Assembly: GCA_947044405.1 (NCBI GenBank)
Contig: CAMRHE010000504.1
Location: 483,001 to 547,000 of the forward strand
Direction of reading: 5' to 3'
Origin: Leptodactylus fallax
Lineage: Eukaryota; Chordata; Amphibia; Anura; Leptodactylidae
DNA length: 64,000 nt
The notes beneath the pieces are model-generated. The model had not been told where the DNA came from, ran no database searches, and saw only the letters and a program-made list of their open reading frames with translations. Below are positions 1-10,500 of the stretch, piece after piece. The translations under genes were made by a program, and so were the position numbers. The first letter of the stretch is position 1. Each line of letters starts with the position of its first letter.

Positions 1-749
1 CTGTGCAATAAATTGTGGTTTAGTCTGTAGAGGCAAGGCCAGCTGCTGGTGATTTGTGAGTTGTCCTCTGCTCTGAGCCGATGGGCCCCCCCGTCTGCTT
101 CCAGCTCAACGGCTGCTAACAGAGCAGGGCGGAATCTTATTACACATGCGGCAAAGACTGATTTGTATTGTGTCCCTGGCAGGGCCCTTCCCATTAACAA
201 TAGGGACACTGGGAAGGTGAGAGAAGCAACCTGGTAAAATATGCGAACTTGTTATGTCATCGTAGAAGAATCTTACTGTATGTCCTGTCATTTAGGACAG
301 CAAATCACTAGACTTATAGGGGCCCCTGTCAAAATGCTCTTTTAGGGCATATAGACATCATAGAAGGGGTCTGTATATTAGAAATGCCTGTCTGACTACG
401 ACTACGACCTGAGGAAATCAGACTGGACTTGTACCTTCTGCTAATGATCTGGCACCCTTATATTGTTGCTTAGGGGTTAGTGGTAATGTCTATGGTGGTC
501 TAGGGAGTTAATGGGTTAATGGATCTATGGGGGGTATTATCTGTAGTGTATTACAAAGCACAGATAATTGGTTTGTATAATTATATGTGCTAATTAGTTT
601 CTTAATATACCTTTATAAGGCTCAGAGTTCCATTTAACTGATACAAAGCTCCAAATCTTCCCCTTCCCCAAAGCATATAGGTAAATAATGAATTCTGGCT
701 ACCTGAATCCTCCACTAGGGGGTGCTTGATACATACTAAGTATTTTCTG
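1..749. other. Single-copy DNA, no gene seen
   Basis: No reading frame, splice pattern or repeat that I can support. The one item of note is a CTCF-like core on the plus strand at 712-725, which resembles the motif repeated in the adjacent 80-bp satellite. Confidence 0.5.
712..725 (+). promoter_or_regulatory. CTCF-like core motif (candidate)
   Basis: The 14 bases CCACTAGGGGGTGC differ at one position from the CTCF core consensus CCASYAGRKGGCRS. It sits about 65 bp before the first half-unit of the 80-bp satellite, which carries the same motif in the opposite orientation. The match is by eye and binding is untested. Confidence 0.25.
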
Positions 750-1692
750 TCTATATCTGTATGCAGTACCTGTATATCTCTGTATGTGGTGAGCTCCCTC
801 TAGTGATGGCTGTATACATCTATATACAATGAGCTCCTCCCTGTGGTGACTATAGTCTTCTGTATGTAGTGAGCTCCCTCTAGTGGTGGCTGTATACCTC
901 TATATACAATGAGCTCCTCCCTGTGGTGACTATAGTCTTCTGTATGTAGTGAGCTCCCTCTAGTGGTGGCTGTATACATCTATATACAATGAGCTCCTCC
1001 CTGTGGTGACTATAGTCTTCTGTATGTAGTGAGCTCCCTCTAGTGGTGGCTGTATACCTCTATATACAATGAGCTCCTCCCTGTGGTGACTATAGACTTC
1101 TGTATGCGGAGAGCTCCCTCTAGTGGTGGCTGTATACCTCTATATACAATGAGCTCCTCCCTGTGGTAACTATAGACTTCTGTATGCGGTGAGCTCCCTC
1201 TAGTGGTGGCTGTATACCTCTATATACAATGAGCTCCTCCCTGTGGTGACTATAGACTTCTGTATGCGGTGAGCTCCCTCTAGTGGTGGCTGTATACCTC
1301 TATATACAATGAGCTCCTCCCTGTGGTGAATATAGACTTCTGTATGCAGTGAGCTCCCTCTAGTGGTGCCTGTATACCTCTATATACAATGAGCTCCTCC
1401 CTGTGGTGACTATAGACTTCTTTATGCGGTGAGCTCCCTCTAGTGGTGGCTGTATACCTCTATATACAATGAGCTCCTCTTTGTGGTGACTATAGACTTC
1501 TGTATGCGGTGAGCTCCCTCTAGTGGTGCCTGTATACCTCTATATACAATGAGCTCCTCCCTGTGGTGACTATAGACTTCTTTATGCGGTGAGCTCCCTC
1601 TAGTGGTGGCTGTATACCTCTATATACAATGAGCTCCTCTTTGTGGTGACTATAGACTTCTGTATGCGATGAGCTCCCCCTAGTGGTGGCAG
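750..1692 (+). repeat. 80-bp satellite made of two 40-bp half-units
   Basis: Eleven full units run from 791 to 1670 with an exact 80-bp step (GAGCTCCCTC at 791, 871, 951 and so on to 1591, then 1671 as GAGCTCCCCC), plus partial units at both ends. Each unit is two related 40-bp halves: half A starts GAGCTCCCTCTAGTGG and half B starts GAGCTCCTCCCTGTGG. The ancestral unit was therefore probably 40 bp, later fixed as a dimer. The units at 1351-1510 and 1511-1670 form a 160-bp pair that differs at one base, showing a recent two-unit duplication. Half A in reverse complement contains CCACTAGAGGGAGC, a CTCF-like core (13 of 14 positions). The same 20-base start of half A occurs as a lone copy at 46787-46806. 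Confidence 0.95.
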
Positions 1693-2117
1693 TGGGTAGA
1701 GAATATCTTATGATCTATGGCTGCATGTCTCAGCGCTATCACAGGGGAATTCCAAGGTAATAGGAAACATCTCCATCCTGAAACACCGATTTTTCTCTAG
1801 TTATATAATTGAGTGGATCCTTTAAGGGATTGACGAGTTTTGCTCATTTTCGTTGTAAGACTCCGAGAACATTTTATAACTTTATGTTTAAATTTAAAAT
1901 GTAAATCCCCCCGATGTCGTAGTAATCTGATAATCCGCTCATTAACGCCGCGCCAAATACTTTTTACCTATTACATTTTGCTTTATCTTAATTATTTGGA
2001 GAATGTAATATTTTTCAGTTACTATAGCAACACCTGGCGCCTCCTCATTACCCTGGCGCTTTATGTTTCCAATGTGTTACATTGTTATATTACCATTGTC
2101 TGATTGTTTACATCTTT
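1693..2117. other. Single-copy DNA with possible regulatory element
   Basis: No gene. The part from about 1850 to 2110 keeps several CpG and GGCGC/GCGCC sites in AT-rich sequence and holds a palindromic X-box-like site at 2018-2031. Conservation cannot be judged from one sequence. Confidence 0.35.
2018..2031. promoter_or_regulatory. X-box-like RFX site (candidate)
   Basis: GTTACTATAGCAAC fits the inverted-repeat RFX/X-box pattern (GTNRCC, then RGYAAC) with near-perfect dyad symmetry. X-boxes control ciliary and MHC class II genes in animals. No promoter or gene is visible near it, so a distal element or a chance match are both possible. Confidence 0.25.
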
Positions 2118-2520
2118 AACCCCTTAATGATTAAGCCTATTTTGGCCTTGATTGTTGTATTTTTTTTTTTTTTAATGGGAACTTTTTGGAGTAGAATTAA
2201 CTAAAATAATAAAATTATTAATTACAAAATAAATAAATAAATAAATAACATTTGATATATATATATTTGGTGGGGGATACAATATAAATGAATAATGCTT
2301 CAATCGTCTGCGTTTTTTTTTTTTTTTTCTTATTTTTACATAGTTCACGGTGCGGTATAAATGACCTGTTAAATTTATTCTGTAGGTTAGCAAATGCTGA
2401 TTTATTTTGTCTTATTTTTTGACTTTTTAAAATAAATATTTTTTTCATTTTATGAAACTTTTTCTTTACATGTTTTGAACATACATTCCAGGCACTGTGC
2501 ATTTCAAAAACAAGCATGTA
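2118..2520. repeat. AT-rich degenerate dispersed repeat (likely)
   Basis: It begins AACCCCTTAATGATTAAGCC and is followed by T-rich runs (2160-2172, 2314-2329), an AAAT-type microsatellite (about 2226-2248) and an AT run (about 2257-2268). The opening resembles the CCCCTTA / TAAGGGG ends of old non-autonomous elements in frogs; compare 63100-63523, which ends in AAGGGGTTAA. The boundaries are uncertain. Confidence 0.35.
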
Positions 2521-3310
2521 ATACCTCCTTTCCCCTGTGGCGGTGCTAGAGATAAAAAAAACATTGGTTTGCCCAGATTTCCCACCATTGACAACTGGTT
2601 AGCGGAGGACACCCTGTACTCAATTTAACATTAGGGTCCCCCCTTACTTGTCCAGTGCAGAGACCCCCCATGTCACAGCCTCCTTGCTGCATGCTCGGCC
2701 TCCGTCTCGCTGATGGCTCAGTGAGGCGCTATAAATCCTGATGGTTACACCTTACATTGTGCTGTGCTGTGGATTTCAGGCGGAGGCCCCTGGCTCGCTG
2801 CTAACAAAGCGGAGATCTATTATTAATTCGCCCAGATTTGCTGTTTTCCTCGGTAACAATTCCCTTCTACATCTGCAAGAACTTCTGAATTATAAAACAG
2901 AGCTGAAACTCTTCTGGAAATAACAAGTGCACTTAGTTTCAGTAATAACAACCGCTGTAAAGTTATAGCGGAGCGGAGGATGATGGGTAATAATGATAGG
3001 TGTAGTAGTGCATAGGAGGAAAACTTTATACAAGCTCGTCCAGGGTTATATATTAGTAAAGTTTTTCACTTGCTCTCAATGAATTGAGAAATCTATTGTT
3101 TCTATTCAGAGGCAGACACTCCTCACTACTCTGCTGGTTTTGTTACAATGTATTAGTAGATTCCATAATGTAACAGCTTAAACCTATTTGGTGCCCTGAA
3201 CTGTTCTGCAAACTGATACATTGTAACAAGTTCTAGTAACCAAATATTTATAAATATAGAGGCCCCCTCTAACATCAGTATCAAGGGCAATGAATAATTA
3301 GAAGTGGTGT
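2521..3310. other. Single-copy DNA, no gene seen
   Basis: I see no exon or clear repeat. Around 3130-3230 there are two imperfect inverted copies of a TTACAATGTAT-type motif, which also occurs near 5907; this suggests the worn remains of an old palindromic element. Confidence 0.35.
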
Positions 3311-3346
3311 TTAAAGGGGATGTCTTATCAGAAACAACCCCTTTAA
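3311..3346. mobile_element. 36-bp TTAA-flanked miniature palindrome
   Basis: It reads TTAAAGGGG at the left and CCCCTTTAA at the right, so TTAA borders both sides of a short inverted repeat. This is the minimal form of the TTAA-target miniature elements seen elsewhere in the window (3908-4036). It is too short to assign to a superfamily with confidence. Confidence 0.4.
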
Positions 3347-3428
3347 CGTGAAAGCTGCTGAGGCGATCATCTGATCAGAGCAGGTCCGACTGCCGAGACC
3401 CCTGTCAAATAGATGATTCTTCTAGAGG

Positions 3429-3682
3429 TAAAGATGGACTGAGCCGGGTTTGTTCCAAAAATCTGGGGTTCATCCATAAATCATTAATATACTGTATAAT
3501 AATCGGAGGCCAAGGGGAGGTGCGGAGGAATAATAACCACTGATACTCGCCCTCGCTCACCCCTCCTGGCCTCTTGTTGCGTCAAGGGGTCATGACATCA
3601 GAGCGCTCCTGTGATTGGACAGATCTAGCAGCGAACCTACGAAATATTCACTAAATGAATCTCGTGAGGTTTCCCATCTCTA
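3429..3682. mobile_element. hAT-like miniature element (old copy)
   Basis: The left end TAAAGATGGAC and the right end CCATCTCTA form short terminal inverted repeats. Internal text such as GGTTTGTTCC, GGTTCATCC and GTGAGGTTT matches the style of the elements at 19907-20598 and 47827-48040. The flanking 8 bases (TCTAGAGG and GCCGGAGG) match only partly, so the duplication has decayed or this end assignment is slightly off. Confidence 0.5.
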
Positions 3683-3690
3683 GCCGGAGG

Positions 3691-4483
3691 ATGATGTAGT
3701 GTTATATGGTGGCCACTGAGGGCAGGCAGTGACTCTGCACCAGCAGGGGTGGGGGGAAGTCAGTGCAAAGTGTGAACGCAGCCTTGGATGTGACTTGTGA
3801 AACTTGAACAAGCTAAATCTGAGCAGAGTTAACTTTCTATATAGTCTGCGGGGCTTTGACCACTACTAAAGGAATAACAAGTAGAAAGTCATAGAAGGCC
3901 TCAGTTTTTAAAGGGGAGCTCCTCCTAGAGGACAAAATATTGAGTTCCATCAGGACTAGTCCATGTGTCCTAACCACCAATGACCCCTGCCCTAAGATCC
4001 CCTAGAGATCAGAGTTTATATGGAATTCCCCTTTAAGAACATTTACCCCCAGGAATGACCTTTAGCGATCTATAGGGGACGGCCATATGGTTAATTTGCT
4101 GGTTCACAGCCCCGCTGGTTACTGGGAATTCTGAGGATTTGACACATTCCACTAAGCTGTCTTCAATGGCTTTCAAGGTTGAGGTGAATGATGTGTGGTT
4201 CAGACGACCAAAGATAAAAGCCCGGACGCCATTGGCTCTCTCAAACCGCGCCGTCGTGTGAGATAGCGCTCACTCATAATAATGGATGTCCTTTATGGAA
4301 GAAGAGAGGCCGCCTGTAAGATCTGCTCAAGTGATTATATCCCCGAAACCAGCAAAGAGTTACAAGGAATTCCTAAATGGAAAACACAGGTGAAGAGAGC
4401 GACAAAACCAAAAATGAAGCCCGAACCTGACACTGATAACTGTACACCGATACATTGTATCTAATGTGATCAATAATGATGTC
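3691..4483. other. Single-copy DNA around a small MITE
   Basis: Apart from the element at 3908-4036 I see no repeat or supported exon. The open stretch 4282-4464 (60 codons from ATG) has no recognisable domain and runs up to the minisatellite edge. An inverted CCAAT near 4231 with CpG-bearing sequence is the only promoter-like hint and is weak. Confidence 0.35.
3908..4036. mobile_element. TTAA-type MITE, 129 bp including flanks
   Basis: TTAA stands at 3908-3911 and 4033-4036. Between them the ends are AGGGGAGCTCC and GGAATTCCCCT, an inverted repeat with few mismatches. A TTAA target and short ends suit a piggyBac-type non-autonomous element; no coding capacity. Confidence 0.55.
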
Positions 4484-5417
4484 CATAGGAGCAGTATTAT
4501 AGTAGTTATATTCTTGTACATAGGAGGTAGTATTATAGTAGTTATATTCTTGTACATAGGAGTAGTATTATAGTAGTTATATTCTTGTACATAGGAGGTA
4601 GTATTATAGTAGTTATATTCTTGTACATAGGAGTATTATAGTAGTTATATTCTTGTACATAGGAGGTAGTATTATAGTAGTTATATTCTTGTACATAGGA
4701 GCAGTATTATAGTAGTTATATTCTTGTACATAGGGGGCAGTATTATAGTAGTTATATTCTTGTACATAGGAGCAGTATTATAGTAGTTATATTCTTGTAC
4801 ATAGGAGCAGTATTATAGTAGTTATATTCTTGTACATAGGGGCAGTATTATAGTAGTTATATTCTTGTACATAGGGAGCAGTATTATAGTAGTTATATTC
4901 TTGTACATAGGAGCAGTATTATAGTAGTTATATTCTTGTACATAGGAGCAGTATTATAGTAGTTATATTCTTGTACATAGGAGTATTATAGTAGTTATAT
5001 TCTTGTACATAGGAGCAGTATTATAGTAGTTATATTCTTGTACATAGGAGCAGTATTATAGTAGTTATATTCTTGTACATAGGAGCAGTATTATAGTAGT
5101 TATATTCTTATACATAGGAGCAGTATTATAGTAGTTATATTCTTGTACATAGGAGGTAGTATTATAGTAGTTATATTCTTGTACATAGGAGCAGTATTAT
5201 AGTAGTTATATTCTTATACATAGGAGCAGTATTATAGTAGTTATATTCTTGTACATAGGAGCAGTATTATAGTAGTTATATTCTTGTACATAGGAGGTAG
5301 TATTATAGTAGTTATATTCTTGTACATAGGAGCAGTATTATAGTAGTTATATTCTTGTACATAGGAGCAGTATTATAGTAGTTATATTCTTGTACATAGG
5401 AGTAGTATTATAGTAGT
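4484..5417 (+). repeat. 35-bp minisatellite, locus 1 (~26 copies)
   Basis: The unit is AGCAGTATTATAGTAGTTAT followed by ATTCTTGTACATAGG. Most variation lies in the joint between units: GGAGCAG, GGAGGTAG, GGGGCAG, GGGGGCAG, GGAGTAG and a short GGAGTATTATAG form, giving units of about 32-36 bp. The rest of the unit is almost invariant. The same family occupies three more places in the window, one of them inverted. Confidence 0.95.
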
Positions 5418-6029
5418 TTGACACAGTTCTGAAAAATGGGTGAAAACCTTCACTTTTACAATAATCGTTGAAATTAAAAGTTATTTAATTTTTCATTGTT
5501 AAGTAGTGCCCCTCCCATCTTATTCTGCTTATTTCCTTTGTGTCAGTCATCACTGCAGTTCTCAGATTCTGTTCATAAGGAACAGAGTTACAATATATAG
5601 AATTATGGTAAAAATCTCTCCAAGACAGCTCAAAAATGTGAATGAAATATGACGAGTTTCCATTAGATTCTAATTTATCGGTATCTTGAGTGAGAGCGGG
5701 GATCTTGCAGGAAGCGGGCGGCTTATCGGGGCAGCGCTAGAGATAAGAGCGCTAATTAGGGGGCATGATTTCAAGGGAAAGATAAGGATCATTTCAATTA
5801 CTCCTTGTGGCGCATTAATCATTGCAGTTTTCTTTGCGTGTCCCTCTTCTATAGCAGCTGGACTCTGCTACATGTGTGTAGAAAATGAATTATTGTGGGG
5901 TTTTGTTACAATGTATCAGTTTTATCTAGTAATTTTGTTGCTAGTTGCCAGGTATGGGGCTAGGACAAGGGTGATAGGAAAACTAAAAAATAAGTTCTAT
6001 TTTGTCTTTCAAAATTATAGCTTTCATAT
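5418..6029. other. Single-copy DNA, no gene seen
   Basis: The stretch near 5530-5570 (TTCTGCTT, GTGTCAGTC, CACTGCAGTTCT) is similar to 13420-13455, so both are probably fragments of one old dispersed repeat. The open frame 5686-6087 has no recognisable protein features. Confidence 0.35.
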
Positions 6030-7115
6030 AGGTTGTCACTCAGCTTTCCCATATCCTGAAAATCAATCTAGACGTTCAAAGTCATAGAAAAGCTGGACTT
6101 CCTGTAATTGGATTTTTTTCCATTACACAAATTTTGTACACCCCTAAATAGTTAAGTTGCCCATTTTACAATTTGCTACATACCAGTCAGGAGTCTAGAG
6201 AAGTTGGGTGTTAACCCCCACATGAGCCACTCAGGAGACTAGAAAGGTTGGGTGATAACCCTCTGAGGGGCTGAACTGGCTATGTTAATATTGTACATTC
6301 CTTACTAGTGTATTATCGCATCACTAGGCAGATTAACCATTCAGAATTCTGGAAAAGATGGGTGACAGGCCCTGCAGGATTCTTAATGATGGACAGATTT
6401 GCCATTATCCAGTTTTTAACACTGCGTGGCATCATTTTCACCTATATAGGAAATTCTATGCCTCTTCTTCTAATACCATTGTAAGGAGAATGGCTATTCA
6501 GGATCCTGGGAAAGTTGTGTGAACACCCCCGCAGAAGCTGTAATGACATATCTGATGTATCTTCTGCTCCAAAAATTAATTTATAACTATGCTGCTAAGG
6601 TAAAGCTTGCTGAAAACATATATAGAACCTGAAATGGCAGCGATATTGGTTACTACCCAGCTTTTCTAGGAGCTGACATAATGGATGGATCAAATTTTCA
6701 AGATAAAATGACATCTTCAAGACGTGTACCATCTCATGTTTTATATTTCTGGTAGCCAGGGGTGGAGCTGGAGAACTAAGCCTCCCTTCACAGCTCTTCA
6801 AGGGTTGTCACCCAACTTTCCCAGGCTCCTGAATGGTACATTTACATAGCGATCCATCACCTTTTCTTAGTTAGTCCATAACTACGTAGATTAGCATTAA
6901 GAATCAGGTAATGTAGGGTGCACCTAGTATAGGATCTGCAGTGGCAGCCATGTTGTTTGTCACCCAGCTTTCCCAGGCTCCTGAATGGTATATTTACATA
7001 CTGTTTATCTGCCTTCTCTCAATCTTTCTATAACTACATAGATTAGTATTGAGAGGCAGATAATGTAGGCTCAGTTGTCTGTCACCCAGCTTTCCCAGAA
7101 GCAGATATGACAGCC
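6030..7115. repeat. Old dispersed repeat cluster in both orientations
   Basis: The motif GTCACCCAGCTTTCCCAG with CTCCTGAATGG occurs at about 6818, 6958 and 7080, with weaker forms near 6033, 6650 and 6806. Its reverse complement (GGAGTCTAGAGAAGTTGGGT and relatives) occurs near 6190, 6230, 6345 and 6500. Between the plus copies, a segment with CATAACTACGTAGATTAG near 6880 is repeated as CATAACTACATAGATTAG near 7030. This is a worn cluster of one element family rather than a gene. Confidence 0.5.
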
Positions 7116-7575
7116 GGCTAGCAGAAGGGGCAGTACATGGGGTGAGGGCACATGACTGGTTAACCCGTTAGTATACATGTTAGTGGCTCTTGCAGGAGTG
7201 TCTGTGTGTGCGGAGCGCGGAGGAATACTAACAGACGCCGCCATTCAGCTGCCACATCACAGGGCGCTCCCTGCCTCAATCCTCGCTTTGTTTTCCCGCT
7301 GCCCGCCATTGTATTCCTCATACAAGTCGCCTTTGAGAAGAGGGGAAATGAGAGGAGAAGCCAAAGTAGGAGGGAGAAGGGTGAGCGGCCCCCGGCGCCT
7401 CCATTATACACATCCTCCGCATCAATAACATTCACACACAGGGTTACACGTCAGCACTTATTATCTATATCACTGCCTGTATGTAGGCAAGGCGAGGGGG
7501 CCCCGGGGGCCACAGTATGGGGTGTACTATACAGAAGGCGGAGCGTATATAAGGGTTATTTACTGCCCCCTAGCT
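7116..7575. other. CpG-containing single-copy DNA
   Basis: GC-rich compared with its surroundings, with scattered CpGs from 7200 to 7530 and a G/C run near 7495-7512. Open frames exist on both strands only because stop codons are rare in GC-rich text; none has a recognisable domain. A CpG-island-like or promoter role cannot be shown. Confidence 0.35.
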
Positions 7576-10500
7576 GTACAGGACAAGTAATGTAATGTAT
7601 GTACACAGTGACTGCACCAGCAGAATAGTGAGCGCAGCTCTGGAGTATAATACAGGATAAGTAATGTAATGTATGTACACAGTGACTGCACCAGCAGAAT
7701 AGTGAGCGCAGCTCTGGAGTATAATACAGGCTGTAACTCAGGATCAGTACAGGATAAGTAATGTAATGTATGTACACAGTGACTGTACCAGCAGAATAGT
7801 GAGCGCAGCTCTGGAGTATAATACAGGATGTAACTCAGGATCAGTACAGAATAAATAATGTAATGTATGTACACAGTGACTGTACCAGCAGAATAGTGAG
7901 TGCAGCTCTGGAGTATAATACAGGATAAGTAATGTAATGTATGTACACAGTGACTGCACCAGCAGAATAGTGAGCGCAGCTCTGGAGTATAATACAGGCT
8001 GTAACTCAGGATCAGTACAGGATAAGTAATGTAATGTATGTACATAGTGACTGTACCAGCAGAATAGTGAGCGCAGCTCTGGAGTATAATACAGGATGTA
8101 ACTCAGGATCAGTACAGGATAAGTAATGTAATGTATGTACACAGTGACTGCACCAGCAGAATAGTGAGCGCAGCTCTGGAGTATAATACAGGATAAGTAA
8201 TGTAATGTATGTACACAGTGACTGCACCAGCAGAATAGTGAGCGCAGCTCTGGAGTATAAACAGAGAACACAAAAACAATACAGGATAAGTAATGTAATG
8301 TATGTACACAGTGACTGTACCAGCAGAATAGTGAGCGTAGCTCTGGAGTATAATACAGGATGTAACTCAGGATCAGTACAGGATAAGTAATGTAATGTAT
8401 GTACACAGTGACTGTACCAGCAGAATAGTGAGCGCAGCTCTGGAGTATAATACAGGATGTAACTCAGGATCAGTACAGGATAAGTAATGTAATGTATGTA
8501 CACAGTGACTGTACCAGCAGAATAGTGAGCGCAGCTCTGGAGTATAATACAGGATGTAACTCAGGATCAGTACAGGATAAGTAATGTAATGTATGTACAC
8601 AGTGACTGCACCAGCAGAATAGTGAGCGCAGCTCTGGAGTATAATACAGGATGTAACTCAGGATCAGTACAGGATAAGTAATGTAATGTATGTACACAGT
8701 GACTGCACCAGCAGAATAGTGAGTGCAGCTCTGGAGTATAATACAGGATGTAACTCAGGATCAGTACAGGATAAGTAATGTAATGTATGTACATAGTGAC
8801 TGTACCAGCAGAATAGTGAGCGCAGCTCTGGAGTATAATACAGGATGTAACTCAGGATCAGTACAGGATAAGTAATGTAATGTATGTACACAGTGACTGC
8901 ACCAGCAGAATAGTGAGCACAGCTCTGGAGTATAAACTACAGGATAAGTAATGTAATGTATGTACACAGTGACTGTACCAGCAGAATAGTGAGTGCAGCT
9001 CTGGAGTATAATACAGGATGTAACTCAGGATCAGTACAGGATAAGTAATGTAATGTATGTACACAGTGACTGTACCAGCAGAATAGTGAGCGCAGCTATG
9101 GAGTATAATACAGGATGTAACTCAGGATCAGTACAGGATAAGTAATGTAATGTATGTACACAGTGACTGCACCAGCAGAATAGTGAGCGCAGCTCTGGAG
9201 TATAATACAGGATGTAACTCAGGATCAGTACAGGATAAGTAATGTAATGTATGTACACAGTGACTGCACCAGCAGAATAGTGAGCGCAGCTCTGGAGTAT
9301 AATACAGGATGTAACTCAGGATCAGTACAGGATAAGTAATGTAATGTATGTACACAGTGACTGCACCAGCAGAATAGTGAGTGCAGCTCTGGAGTATAAT
9401 ACAGGATGTAACTCAGGATCAGTACAGGATAAGTAATGTAATGTATGTACACAGTGACTGTACCAGCAGAATAGTGAGCGCAGCTCTGGAGTATAATACA
9501 GGATGTAACTCAGGATTAGTACAGGATAAGTAATGTAATGTATGTACACAGTGACTGTACCAGCAGAATAGTGAGTGCAGCTCTGGAGTATAATACAGGA
9601 TGTAACTCAGGATCAGTACAGGATAAGTAATGTAATGTATGTACACAGTGACTACACCAGCAGAATAGTGAGCGCAGCTCTGGAGTATAATACAGGATGT
9701 AACTCAGGATCAGTACAGGATAAGTAATGTAATGTATGTACACAGTGACTGTACCAGCAGAATAGTGAGTGCAGCTCTGGAGTATAATACAGGATGTAAC
9801 TCAGGATCAGTACAGGATAAGTAATGTAATGTATGTACACAGTGACTACACCAGCAGAATAGTGAGCGCAGCTCTGGAGTATAATACAGGATGTAACTCA
9901 GGATCAGTACAGGATAAGTAATGTAATGTATGTACACAGTGACTGTACCAGCAGAATAGTGAGCGCAGCTCTGGAGTATAATACAGGATGTAACTCAGGA
10001 TCAGTACAGGATAAGTAATGTAATGTATGTACACAGTGACTGTACCAGCAGAATAGTGAGTGCAGCTCTGGAGTATAATACAGGATGTAACTCAGGGTCA
10101 GCAGAAAAAAACACACCACCCCCCCCCCCTACAGGATAAGTAATGTAATGTATGTACACAGTGACTGTACAAGCAGAATAGTGAGTGCAGCTCTGGAGTA
10201 TAATACAGGATGTAACTCAGGATCAGTACAGGATAAGTAATGTATGTACACAGTGACTGTACCAGCAGAATAGTGAGCGCAGCTCTGGAGTATAATACAG
10301 GATGTAACTCAGGATCAGTACAGGATAAGTAATGTAATGTATGTACACAGTGACTGCACCAGCAGAATAGTGAGCGCAGCTCTGGAGTATAATACAGGAT
10401 GTAACTCAGGATCAGTACAGGATAAGTAATGTAATGTATGTACACAGTGACTGCACCAGCAGAATAGTGAGTGCAGCTCTGGAGTATAATACAGGATATA

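Noticed and set aside
5686..6087. 133-codon frame with some hydrophobic stretches
   Set aside because: No family resemblance, AT-rich low-complexity tail, and overlap with the start of an old repeat cluster.
7150..7560. CpG-island promoter
   Set aside because: GC-rich with CpGs but no TATA/initiator arrangement, first exon or downstream gene can be supported.
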